Positions 22,625-32,075 of a DNA stretch of 64,000 bases are shown in pieces (the first letter of the stretch is position 1; each line of letters opens with the position of its first letter). Source of the stretch: JAWKTV01 sp041398905 (GTDB lineage: Bacteria > Planctomycetota > Planctomycetia > Planctomycetales > Planctomycetaceae); the NCBI GenBank assembly GCA_041398905.1, contig JAWKTV010000005.1, positions 1 through 64,000 of the forward strand, in the 5' to 3' direction. The translations under genes and the position numbers were made by a program. A model generated the notes under the pieces. It ran no database searches. It was not told where the DNA came from and saw nothing but the letters and a program-made list of their open reading frames with translations.

Positions 22625-23876
22625 ATGAGCACGCAGTCCCCCCCTGCCCTGAATGTTGGCATGGTTGGTCTCGGCATGATCTTTGACGAGACTTACCGGC
22701 CCTGCCTGGAGCCTGCACCGTGATGGACTGTACAGCCGCCGGTTCGGTGAGGTCGCCGTAACGCTCTCCGGGGTCGCGACCCGCACCGGGAAACGGGCCG
22801 AAAAGTACCACGAAGCCGCCGTTGCCGCTGGGCGAATCGCCCCCTTCACCAGCCATTCCGGTGAGCATGCGGTGGCGGAGTTGTTGCGGGGGCATGTCGA
22901 TGTCGTGTGCGTCGCTACTCCGGACGACCGGCACTTTGAAGCGTGCAAGCAAGTTCTGGAAGCTGGCAAACACCTGTTGGTCGAGAAGCCATCAGTCCTC
23001 AGTCTCGCTGAACTCGATGAGTTGGTCGAATTGGCGAACCAGCGAAACGTGCTCGCCAAGGTCGTCTACCACAAGCTGCTCGACCCCGACCACAAGAAGC
23101 TGCGGACCCTTGTCGCCGACGGCGTCTTGCGGCACGTCAATAACGGCTACTGCTCGCTGCTGGAGCCCAAGTCGATCAGCGGGTCTCAGTTTTCCGAATG
23201 GATCACCGGTCGCAACCCCGGCACCTATGTCGCGGTTCACTACATCAAGCTCATCGACTTCACCTTCGGCGGGCGACTGAAGACCGTCACTTGCACTGGG
23301 CAGCGCGGGCTTGTTGGCCCAGCGGACGGCAACACCTGGGACAGCACGCAACTCCGACTCATCTACGAATACGACGACGGCCGCGAAGCCGCCTTCGACA
23401 TCCACACGTCCTGGGTCACTCCCGACAACTTCCCCGGCTATGTCGAGCAGGAGGTGCAGTTCCGTTTTGATAACGGACTGTGGAACGGTCACTCCCGGAA
23501 ACGAGGCGTCGAGTGTACGGTCGAGGGGGAGACGCCTCTCAACATGAAGAACTCGATGAACAATCACTACCACGGCTCGTTTCTTGAGCCTTGGGGCGAG
23601 CGTTCTCAGCGGGGCTACGGAATCGAGGTGATCGAGCGGTTCCTGCACGAAGTGGCGGAGGTTGAACACGGCGGCCCGGCTGGCGAACGCACGCAACGAC
23701 TAGGGGCAGCCCGACAACTGAGCTACAACGACCTGGCTGCGGATCGACAGGTCGTCGCCGCGGTGGAAGCGATGGAACGCATCCTCGCCGCCGCCGCCAG
23801 CGGCGAGCCCGACTGCGTGGCGCGAGTGGGCGACGGCGGAGTCGAACCGCTGCGGCCGACGAGCCCGCGAGGTTAG
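22625..23876 (+). CDS. Gfo/Idh/MocA-type oxidoreductase, frameshifted
   Basis: ATG 22625 opens the Rossmann fold (LNVGMVGLGMIFDETYRPCLE). The frame breaks near 22712 and continues in the next one with FGEVAVTLSGVATRTG. Then come CVATPDDRHF, the hallmark LLVEKPSVLSL and a C-terminal sheet domain with a His-containing segment (YVAVHYIKLIDF). These enzymes oxidise or reduce sugars with NAD(P). A single indel accounts for the break. About 417 residues after correction. It lies 163 bases downstream of the YheT gene in the same direction. Confidence 0.83.
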
Positions 23877-23943
23877 CCAGCGTGGTGGCGATCACTCGCA
23901 ATGGGCTGGTGGCAGCAAGTGCTGTGCGTGCCTGAACCGGCTG

Positions 23944-25830
23944 CTAGGGTTGCTGCTCAGCGAGCTTCGCGGCCGGCACGTCGAACTCGACAATCCATGC
24001 GGAGTGTCCGTTCGCGGTTGGGACAACTTCGATCGATTCCGCCAGTTTCTCCGCCGACATCGCGGGCAGTCGGGAACCGGTTCTCCAGTGGTTGACGATC
24101 TGGTGAATGTCGGGTTCGCCTTCGAGTTTCAGACTCGACACCGTCCAGTAGGTGGGTTGCGTTTTCGTCGGTGACTCCCAGACGTATTGCCGACCCGACG
24201 TCTGGAGGAACTTCCAGCCTTCGGGAAAAGTCCAGCGAAACGGGAAGTCGACGGCATCGCCGCCCGAGTCCGGTCGGCGAGCGACCGGCGGATCAACCGC
24301 ACTGATCGACTGGAGCAAAGCCGTGAGCGCCTCGCGCACCTGTTCAGAGTTTTGCTCCGGCAGCAGTCCCGACTCCACCAGCCACAATCGGTCCCCGACC
24401 TGGAACACAGCCGCGAGCAAGGTGAAGTCAATCTGCGGCCCGGGCTCGACCCGGCTCTCCTGTGCGAACCAGCTTTCCAGTTTCTCTCCGCTCTCGATCT
24501 GAAGTGACTGCAAGAACGAGTCGAAGTCGCCCGCCCAATCATCGACCAGCGACTTCGGCCCCAGGCAGGTGATGACGAGAGTCTGGCCGTCGCCGCTCCA
24601 ACTTCCGCCAATGAGTCGTTCGGTCTCGCCCTTCGCGTCCGGCGTCGAAACCATGTCGATTCGCCAGCCCTTGCCGAAGGGGATCTCGCTGGTTTGGACC
24701 CGTTGCGCTGAACCGGCCAGCGGCGCCAGCGACTCCGAGATCAGCCAGTCGTTGATGATCCGCTCCCGCGGCGCTGTTTCACCGGGGAAGTGATTGACAA
24801 TGACGGTGGCGGACTTGCCTTTATGCTCCCGGACCAGCTTGGTTACGGTCATTCCAAAGGCGAGAGCGTCAGAGAAATAGACCGCTTCGCGAGTGTGCAT
24901 CACGCCCACTTCGGACCAGCCGGCCGGCACGGTGAACTGATAGGGCGAGTCCGTAAAATGGTGCTCGGCGACGTACGCCGCGTACGCATCCAATGCCCGG
25001 CCAAACGCCTCGCCATCTCCATCCGAGGTGGTCAGCAACATGTCGAGAAACAGCTTCGTCGCCGGGTTGGGAAGAATCTGCGCCTGCAACCCGACGGCGT
25101 CCGTCACGACTCCCCGCTGAATCGTCTCCCACAACTTTCCCGCTTCGGGCGGCGGCAGGAAGTAGGGGGCGGCCGACGTTTCAATCGTTCGCGACCGCTC
25201 CATCGCTTCGATCAGCGACTCGCCGCTGGTGGGGTTGGGGAGTCGAAACAGTTCCATGACGACGTTGAGTTGACCGAGTCGACGCGCCAGGTCCAGCAAT
25301 GCCGCATGCTCATCCTGTTGCATCGCATCGAGTTGATCCTCGGCCTCCAACTGTGACAGCCGTTCCTGCAGTTGCCCGAGCTTCTCAATCGCCTGCTGCG
25401 GAGTCGCGAGCTGTCCTTCGGTCAAGAGTGTCGGCATCTCGATCGATTCGAGTTCCAACAGTTCCGCCACATGCCGATTCCGAACGACCACGATCGGCAG
25501 CTCGAGCCAGCCTTCGCGACCGGCGGCGAGATCAAGCAGCCACTCAGCCGGCCTGACCGGTACGCCATCGGGTGTCCGCAGCGACTCTCTGTCCGAAAGC
25601 TGCTGGAGCAGGTTCGCCGCGACCACATCAATCGTGGTGACCCGCCCGTTGAACCAGGCCGGGAGCTGCCCGAAGCGCGCGAGCTGCTCAGGCGTGATCG
25701 GTTGTTTGTCGATCGCTTGGGCGGCGACCGACTCCGGCTTGTCCACGACATCGTCAGCCTCGGCGCGATGCGACAATCCGTTGAGGATCAGGCCAGCAAT
25801 CAGCAATACAGGCAGGTTGAGAGTAGACAC
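23944..25830 (-). CDS. exported protein resembling CcsA soluble domain
   Basis: About 628 residues, start taken at GTG 25830, where a signal sequence begins (STLNLPVLLIAGLILNGL). The region after it (LARFGQLPAWFNGRVTTIDVVAANLL, then WLLDLAAGREGW and the segment ending APYFLPPPE) resembles, from memory, the extracytoplasmic domain found before the membrane part in planctomycete cytochrome c assembly proteins of the CcsA/ResC kind. No membrane helices follow and no haem-handling WWD motif is seen. The C-terminal half is unrecognised and may be two alpha/beta repeats. The function is open. It follows oleC by 82 bases and may be in its operon. Confidence 0.55.
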   Translation of the reverse strand: MSTLNLPVLLIAGLILNGLSHRAEADDVVDKPESVAAQAIDKQPITPEQLARFGQLPAWFNGRVTTIDVVAANLLQQLSDRESLRTPDGVPVRPAEWLLDLAAGREGWLELPIVVVRNRHVAELLELESIEMPTLLTEGQLATPQQAIEKLGQLQERLSQLEAEDQLDAMQQDEHAALLDLARRLGQLNVVMELFRLPNPTSGESLIEAMERSRTIETSAAPYFLPPPEAGKLWETIQRGVVTDAVGLQAQILPNPATKLFLDMLLTTSDGDGEAFGRALDAYAAYVAEHHFTDSPYQFTVPAGWSEVGVMHTREAVYFSDALAFGMTVTKLVREHKGKSATVIVNHFPGETAPRERIINDWLISESLAPLAGSAQRVQTSEIPFGKGWRIDMVSTPDAKGETERLIGGSWSGDGQTLVITCLGPKSLVDDWAGDFDSFLQSLQIESGEKLESWFAQESRVEPGPQIDFTLLAAVFQVGDRLWLVESGLLPEQNSEQVREALTALLQSISAVDPPVARRPDSGGDAVDFPFRWTFPEGWKFLQTSGRQYVWESPTKTQPTYWTVSSLKLEGEPDIHQIVNHWRTGSRLPAMSAEKLAESIEVVPTANGHSAWIVEFDVPAAKLAEQQP

Positions 25831-25912
25831 GGGTAACTCTGTGAATTCGGGTGTTCGCGGCGAGGGATCACCTGCATGTTCCAATGTGGGAGGGTGATGG
25901 GCAAGGGCTGAC

Positions 25913-27742
25913 TTACCCGCCGTTGCCAGCGGCCCAAACCGCAAGGGCTTCACGGTTGATCTTCACGTTGTGGCGTGTGTCGACCGGCAGTGAGCGGTGG
26001 AAGCGAATGTCACGAATCGTGTTCGTCAGCGTATTCCGCTCCGCGAGCCTGAGCAGTTCCTCCCGAAGACGCTCTTGCTCCTCGGAGGACTCGGGGAATG
26101 CACCCTCTTCGGGTTCGACGACGATCACAGGCGTCTGGTTCGGCCGCGGTCCCAGTCCCACGAGGGCGGATCGATAAACCCGTGGATGCTCGTCGAAGAT
26201 CGCTTCACAGCAGACGGAGAACATTCGCCCCGCCGCCGTCTCCACGATGTGAGCCTTTCGACCGCAGAACCAGAGCAATCCATCCGCGTCCAAATACCCG
26301 ACATCGCCGATGCGGTGGTAGAAACCGGGCGAGTCTTGTGCGGATGGTTGAGCGTCGAGAGACGAAGTGCCGATCGCTGGCTGTGGTTCATGACCGCGCA
26401 GTGTTGGCAGTACCTTGGCGTCCTGCTCGTGGACTGCGTTTCCTTCACCTTTGGCCGAATCCAGCAGCGGGATCTTCGCTAGTGCGTTCGCCTCGGGACG
26501 CTGAAAATACTCCCGCGTCACTGAGCGACCGCGCACGACAATTTCTCCAATCTCCCCGGCCGGTAGTTCGACTGCTGCACTGAGCGACCCGATCGGCCCT
26601 TCCGTGATGCGGATGATCCTGACATCGACTCCGGGGAACGTGCGGCCGACGCAGGTGCCTTTTCCGACCGCAGTCAGCGAAGACGTCCGTTCTAGCACCT
26701 CGCGGCCGCCGATCGACGCGACCGGCAGACTCTCCGTCGCTCCATAGGGTGTGTAGAGGTCCGCTCCAGATCGAGTGAAAACCCTCGTCATTCGCCTCAG
26801 CACATGAGTCGGCACCGGGCCACCCGCCGAGAGTCCGCGGTGAATGCTGGGGAGTGTGACATCGTTCGCTTCACAGTATCGGCCCACACGGTTCCAGAAG
26901 GCCGGCGATCCAAAGGCTTGCGTCACTTGCCAATCGTTGATCGCGGTGAGGATCTTTCGCGGATCGACCTGGGCCGGCCTGGTCGGGTCCATGTCGGGGA
27001 TGACGGTGGTGACGCCCATCGCCGCGTTGAACAGGCCGAACAGCGGGAAGCCGGGCAGGTCCACTTCACCCGGTTCGATGCCGTAGTAGTTCTGAATGAG
27101 TTCGACCTGCGCGTCAAACATCCCATGCTCGTACAGCACGCCCTTCGGTGCTCCGGTACTGCCCGAGGTGAAGATGATCGCCGCAGGATCAGTTGGCCGG
27201 CTGGTTTCGCCCGGGAGCGGCGCGTGCGCATCGCGCTGGCCGCCCTTCACCTTCAGCAAGCTCTCGTAAGTCCGGCCGCGCCAGAACCAGCGTCGGCCGA
27301 CGGTGACGTTGAGTCTGGCGGAACTGAACATGCGGCCTTTGAGGACGCGGGCCGCATGCACGATCGGAATCGCCACGAACCCGTCGGGCCGGACTTCCTT
27401 CAAGCACTCGAAGATGTTTGTCCGCCCCATGCCGGGATCGATCAGCACGATCGTCGCGGCGGTCTTGTAGATCGCGAACGTCAGGGCGATAAACTCATAG
27501 CTGAACGGGACGAACAGCACGAGCCGCTTTCCCGGACCGACGCCATAGTCGATTAGCCCCCGCGCGAGTCGATCGCTGTCATCGTCAAGCTGGCAAAAGG
27601 TCCACTGCTTGTATCGCTGTCGACCGTCGGCGTGCTGACCATCGGGAGCAACGACGGCCAGCCGCTCCGGCCATGCCCGCGCAGCTTCCGTCAATCGCCG
27701 GGCGATGTTCGCGGACGACAACCTGTGCATCGCAAGATCCAA
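25913..27742 (-). CDS. oleC: OleC-type AMP-forming ligase
   Basis: A 609-residue adenylating enzyme. The phosphate loop FTSGSTGAPKG at 191-201, A5 motif YTPYGATES at 330-338, GD at 479-480 and the late Lys in VKINR near 594 are all present. Sequence around DLPGFPLFGLF and VIPDMDPTRPA is typical of OleC, which turns beta-hydroxy acids into beta-lactones in long-chain olefin synthesis. A low-complexity stretch of about 45 residues (426-471) is inserted before the GD motif, where OleC normally has a short loop. OleA, OleB and OleD are not in view. An alternative start is Met5. The gene lies 48 bases after the esterase gene in the same direction. Confidence 0.8.
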   Translation of the reverse strand: MDLAMHRLSSANIARRLTEAARAWPERLAVVAPDGQHADGRQRYKQWTFCQLDDDSDRLARGLIDYGVGPGKRLVLFVPFSYEFIALTFAIYKTAATIVLIDPGMGRTNIFECLKEVRPDGFVAIPIVHAARVLKGRMFSSARLNVTVGRRWFWRGRTYESLLKVKGGQRDAHAPLPGETSRPTDPAAIIFTSGSTGAPKGVLYEHGMFDAQVELIQNYYGIEPGEVDLPGFPLFGLFNAAMGVTTVIPDMDPTRPAQVDPRKILTAINDWQVTQAFGSPAFWNRVGRYCEANDVTLPSIHRGLSAGGPVPTHVLRRMTRVFTRSGADLYTPYGATESLPVASIGGREVLERTSSLTAVGKGTCVGRTFPGVDVRIIRITEGPIGSLSAAVELPAGEIGEIVVRGRSVTREYFQRPEANALAKIPLLDSAKGEGNAVHEQDAKVLPTLRGHEPQPAIGTSSLDAQPSAQDSPGFYHRIGDVGYLDADGLLWFCGRKAHIVETAAGRMFSVCCEAIFDEHPRVYRSALVGLGPRPNQTPVIVVEPEEGAFPESSEEQERLREELLRLAERNTLTNTIRDIRFHRSLPVDTRHNVKINREALAVWAAGNGG

Positions 27743-27790
27743 TCTGCTGCCGAAGATTCCTGTCGTTTCGGCATGGAGCGTCGAGTTTCG

Positions 27791-28651
27791 TCAGGGCGCA
27801 AGATGCTTGTCGAACCAGCCGACCATCGCCGGGACGACCCGCTCGCGAGTCTGCTCGGGGCTGAACCCGTGGGCGGCGCCCGCGATCACGAGCAGTTCGT
27901 GCGGCACCTGCTGTTCCGAGAACTTCGGAACGATGTTGTGGCTGTGTTCGATGGGGACGAGCAAGTCCTGATCGCCATGAATCAGCAGCACCGCCGCATC
28001 GTCCCGGGTGACATGCAGAATTGGCGAGACGCTCGATTCCAGCGCGGCATCGAACTGCAGCGGCGGCTTCAGGCCGGGCACATCGGCGATGACTTTCGGT
28101 GGGTCGGTCGTCCAGCCGCGGAGGTCGGTTGGCGGAAACAGCGAGACGCCCGCCTTGATCCGACTCGATGCGCGGAGCACCGGGTCCTCGCTGTTGGGGT
28201 CGCCATCGTCGCCGGTCGTGGCGAGCATGAGGGTGAGGTGCCCCCCGGCACTGCCGCCCCACACGCCCAGGCGGTCGGCGTCGATTCCCAGATCGTCCGC
28301 ATGCATGCGCACATAACGGACACAGCGACGGACATCCGCCACGGCATCGGGAACCTGGTAGCGGGGAGCGCTGCCGTGCCTTACGACGAGTACTGTGTAC
28401 CCCTGGGCGAGAAACGGCTCAGCGGCAGGGACCAATTGCTCGGCCGGACGCCATGCCGAGTACCAGCCGCCACTCTGCAGGTGCAGCACGGCCGCGCCGT
28501 TGGGAGCAGCCGGCGTAAGCACATCAAAAGTCGCTGCCATTCCATCCTTGTGGCCGTAGACCACATCACGTTGAATCATCACGTTGTCCGCCGCCGCACC
28601 TCCCGCGAAGATGACCAGCCAGCACATCAGCCATTGCGATCGAAGCAACAT
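27791..28651 (-). CDS. exported alpha/beta hydrolase (BD-FAE-like esterase)
   Basis: A 286-residue secreted esterase/lipase. It has a signal peptide (MCWLVIFAGGAAA), an oxyanion segment HLQSGGWYS, the nucleophile GGSAGG at 132-137, an acid in HGDQDLLVP and His in GAAHGFSP. Relatives de-esterify plant or algal polysaccharides. The frame is open upstream into the peroxiredoxin gene, but that is due to an indel there; the signal peptide marks the true start at 28651. It is not OleB, which belongs to a different hydrolase branch and is not exported. Confidence 0.83.
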   Translation of the reverse strand: MLLRSQWLMCWLVIFAGGAAADNVMIQRDVVYGHKDGMAATFDVLTPAAPNGAAVLHLQSGGWYSAWRPAEQLVPAAEPFLAQGYTVLVVRHGSAPRYQVPDAVADVRRCVRYVRMHADDLGIDADRLGVWGGSAGGHLTLMLATTGDDGDPNSEDPVLRASSRIKAGVSLFPPTDLRGWTTDPPKVIADVPGLKPPLQFDAALESSVSPILHVTRDDAAVLLIHGDQDLLVPIEHSHNIVPKFSEQQVPHELLVIAGAAHGFSPEQTRERVVPAMVGWFDKHLAP

Positions 28652-28743
28652 CTCGCAGTCCCCCCATGTGAATTGGGCGATGGAGGCCGAGCGTCGGCGC
28701 GGCCTCAGTCGCCGAGTATAGGCGGGACGGGTGGCGACCGCGA

Positions 28744-29398
28744 TCACGACGAAGTCCCGGATTTCTTGATCGCTTCGAGCAGCTTCTCCGCGGCTCAGCC
28801 GCTGTCGATAGTCCGGGTCGTAGTGGCGAAAGACAACCTTCCCATCCGCATCGATGAGATAGACGGCCGGCACGGGCAGGACGTGGTGCTGCTGCCCGGA
28901 CGACTTCTCCAGGTCGATGCCGAAGCCTTTGTACTTCTGGCGTGTCTCGGGGTCGACGACGAACCCGAGGCCGAAAGCGTCGATCACGTCCAGATCACTG
29001 TCGGAGTAAAGTGGGAACGGGACTTCGAGCGTTTTATGGGTGTCCTCGACGAACTCGGGTGTGTCGGGGCTGATGGCGATCAACTGCACGCCGGCCGCCT
29101 TGAGCTGCGGCTGAATGGACTTCAACTCTTGTGTGTGTCGCGAGCAGATCGGGCACCAGTGACCCCGGTAGAAGACGATCGCCGTGAGCTGTTGGCCGAG
29201 CGCTTTGTGGAGCGTCGTCTCGGTGCCGGTGGCGTCATGCAGCTTGGCGTCGGGAACCGCTTCTCCGACTTCGAGCGGCTGGACCTCGCGGGCATCCGCT
29301 GGATGTTCGGTCGCCGAGTCCGGCATCTCGTCGGCCCACGCGGCAGGAAGCGACAGCGAAATGGCGGTCACGCAAGTCGCAAGAAATCGGGTTCGCAT
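28744..29398 (-). CDS. exported peroxiredoxin-like (AhpC/TSA) protein
   Basis: A thioredoxin-fold peroxiredoxin with a signal peptide (FLATCVTAISLSLPAAWA) and the active site YRGHWCPICSRH (Cys82, Cys85). The conserved ISPD and PAVYLIDADGKVVF segments follow. It probably reduces peroxides or disulfides outside the cytoplasm. Near 28790 one base is off; the neighbouring frame reads AEKLLEAIKKSGTSS and ends at TGA 28744, a normal end for this family. Without that correction the frame runs into the esterase gene and looks like a fusion. Confidence 0.8.
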
Positions 29399-29625
29399 GG
29401 TCGTCTCCGTGCATGGGGTCAGTGGCAACTGAAGATCATTACAGGCGGTTTGCCGCTCGATAGACAGTGACCTGCGCTACAATTCCATCGTGGCTCCCAC
29501 ATTGGCGATGCGAAGTCGTCTGACATTCCACCGGTCCGGCGTCTATAATCTCGATGCTCATCAATCACGTGGCTCATCGCCGATCGGCTTTCGTTACCGC
29601 AAACCTGCGCTGCAGAGGGCATCCG

Positions 29626-30664
29626 ATGTTTCGATGGACAGTCGCCGCGACTTTGTATCTGGGGGTGGTCTGGAGTGCGTCGACGCAAGCCGCGATCGAC
29701 GAGGTTTATGCTCCGCTCCCGGTTGAACAGGTGCGCGACGCCGCACTCGAATGGGCGAAGGCTCGCCCCGACTACACCGCTGAGGCGGACGAGTTGCTGC
29801 AGCAGGTGTGGCAGCTCCCGGCGACCGGTGCCGAGCCGCACGCGACCTTTGATGCGGCGCTTCGCACGTTCTACCTGGTTGATCCCGATGTGCGGAGTCT
29901 GGTGGACGCTTGTGCGACCATGGCGGTCAACCCTGCGACCGCCGAGTTCCCGGCCCTGCACACTTCCGGCGACGCGCCGCTGTACTCGCATAACATCAAG
30001 TCGTTTTACGCCCGCTACCTGTCAATGATGCGGCACTACGACGAAGCCTTGATGCTGTACGACGAGATTGACCCCGCCGAACTGATCGACCCGGCGGGCA
30101 GTCTGTTCTACAAGGCGGTGTGCGAACACGCGCTGCTCGACCGCGAGGCGGGACTGGCGACGCTGAATCAACTCCTCACCGGTACGCAGGCGGTGCCGCA
30201 ACGGTACCGCGCCGTCGCCGAATTGATGCGGCACGATCTTGAGGAACTCAAGGAGAAGACGCTCGGCGAGGTGGCCAGGCAGATGCGCGATGTTGAACGC
30301 CGGCTCAACCTCGGCGAGGCGGGGCAACGCGTGCAAAGGCAGGAAGCCAGGATCATCGCGACCCTCGACGAGATCATCGAAAACTCGAGCAGCAACAAGG
30401 GCGGCGGGGGAGGGCGGCGGCGGCTCGCCGCAGGGCAACCCGTCTGGCTCACCCGCGAATGAATCGTACATCGGTGGTCAGCAGGGACCGGGAGAAGTGG
30501 ATCCCAAGAGCCTCGGACACGAAGCCGGCTGGGGCAACCTCCCGGAACGAGAGCAGGCGCAGGTGAAGAACATGCTCGACAAGCAATTCCCGTCCCATTA
30601 TCGGCAGGCCGTCACCGAGTACCTCCGCAAGCTGGCGCAGCGGCCGGCTCCCGGGCAGGACTAG
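29626..30664 (+). CDS. exported planctomycete protein of unknown function
   Basis: Not recognised beyond a resemblance to uncharacterised planctomycete proteins. ATG 29626 begins a signal peptide (WTVAATLYLGVVWSAS). Residues 30-230 are helical with a repeat-like look (YARYLSMMRHYDEALMLYDEI), and a charged coiled segment lies near 235-265. A Gly-rich run follows. One indel near 30405 inside that G-rich run moves the end of the protein (QGNPSGSPANESY through LRKLAQRP) into the next frame, stopping at 30664. About 345 residues. Confidence 0.65.
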
Positions 30665-30748
30665 GCACCCGACTCAGCCCGGCGATGGCTCCCCGGGTCA
30701 AACCGCGGACTCCCACAACTCTCCGCAACACAGCAGCGCAACGACACC

Positions 30749-31951
30749 ATGACCGCGACTCCCCTGCTCTTTCTTGTCTGTTGGGCCGCGGCGCCGGCTG
30801 TGAACGCGTCCAGCGTCACTGGCGAGACGCTGGCGGGGGAGTTGGCGGGCGTCAACGAGACAGGCATCGTCCTCTCCGCTGAAAGTGGGGAGCAGGTGAA
30901 TTGGCCGTTCTCCGAGGTGCGGCAACTCGACTTCCCGGATGTCACTCCCCCGTCACTCTATGCCGACCCGCCCGCGCTGGATGTCATCCTGACCGATGGC
31001 TCGCGGCTGGCGGGAACTGCGGCCACGCTGACCGAGCGGAAGCTGCAACTGACCACCGAAGGGCTGGGCGACATCGAATTGCCGATCACGCAAGTCCGCG
31101 CACTCAGGATTGGAAACGCGGACGACGTTGGCGAGAGGTGGGTAGAACTGCTGGATCGCGAGACTCCGGCCGACAAACTCGTGGTCCGCAAGGAGGCTGT
31201 GCTCGATTTTGTGGAAGGGGCGGTCGGCGCGATCACTCCGGAAGAGATTTCGTTCTTGCTCGATGACCGGACGGTCTCCGTCCCGCGGGCGAAGGTGTTC
31301 GGGGTGATCTTCACTTCGCCGCGTCAGCAGCCGCCCGCTGGCAGCTCGCAGATGTTCGCAGGTCGGCACCAGTTGCAGGCGGCGTCGCTCATGCTGAATG
31401 AAACGGACTGGCGGGTGCAACTCCCCGCGGGTACGACGCTACACGTGCCGATCGATCAGGTGCATCGGCTGGAGTTCGCCGGCGGGGTTCGCTTCCTGGC
31501 CGACCTGCCTGTCGCCGTCGACCTGCCGGACGACGCGAGTCACTTTGAGCAGTATCGGTTCTTCCGTATCGGCAGCGAGCCGCTGGGTGGGGAACTGAAG
31601 ATCGGCGCCGAAGAACGGCGGACCCGGCTGGGAATCTGGATGCACTCCGGCGTCACCGCGCGGTACCGCATCAATCGCGACTATCGACGGCTCGTTGGGA
31701 TTCTCGGCATGGATCACAACCTGGAACAGGTGACCGAGCCCCGTGAAGTACGGCTGGTGATTCTGGGAGATGGCAAGGAACTCTATGCCGAGACGATACG
31801 GTACACCGATCGGGTGCGCGACATCGATCTCGACGTGACCGGCGTCCGCGACCTTGAAGTCCGGGCCGAACGGACCCCACAGGCGATCAAAACGAATTTC
31901 TTCGCGATCGAGGAACACCTCGATCTGGGCTTCATGCGGCTGCTGAAGTGA
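30749..31951 (+). CDS. exported NPCBM/NEW2-domain protein
   Basis: A 400-residue exported protein. After the signal peptide come two beta-rich repeats (about 30-180) of the sort found in planctomycete proteins. A C-terminal NPCBM/NEW2 carbohydrate-binding domain begins near residue 270, with GIWMHSGVTARYRI and the LGMD segment characteristic of the fold. No catalytic motif is seen; it probably binds a polysaccharide at the cell surface. It is followed 124 bases later by a sulfatase in the same direction. Confidence 0.75.
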   Translation: MTATPLLFLVCWAAAPAVNASSVTGETLAGELAGVNETGIVLSAESGEQVNWPFSEVRQLDFPDVTPPSLYADPPALDVILTDGSRLAGTAATLTERKLQLTTEGLGDIELPITQVRALRIGNADDVGERWVELLDRETPADKLVVRKEAVLDFVEGAVGAITPEEISFLLDDRTVSVPRAKVFGVIFTSPRQQPPAGSSQMFAGRHQLQAASLMLNETDWRVQLPAGTTLHVPIDQVHRLEFAGGVRFLADLPVAVDLPDDASHFEQYRFFRIGSEPLGGELKIGAEERRTRLGIWMHSGVTARYRINRDYRRLVGILGMDHNLEQVTEPREVRLVILGDGKELYAETIRYTDRVRDIDLDVTGVRDLEVRAERTPQAIKTNFFAIEEHLDLGFMRLLK

Positions 31952-32075
31952 TCCTCGATGTTCGGCGAGGACTTGTCCGAATCGCGTCGGCGAGTTCGCT
32001 TCGGCAGGTGTCCCGCTGGTTCCGCAGCCCGTTGGATTCGCTCTCCATCAACCATCGAAGGACCGGAGTCGCGGC

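Noticed and set aside
27791..28651. OleB as identity of the hydrolase next to oleC
   Set aside because: The protein has a signal peptide and a BD-FAE-like GGSAGG pattern, unlike the haloalkane dehalogenase-like OleB.
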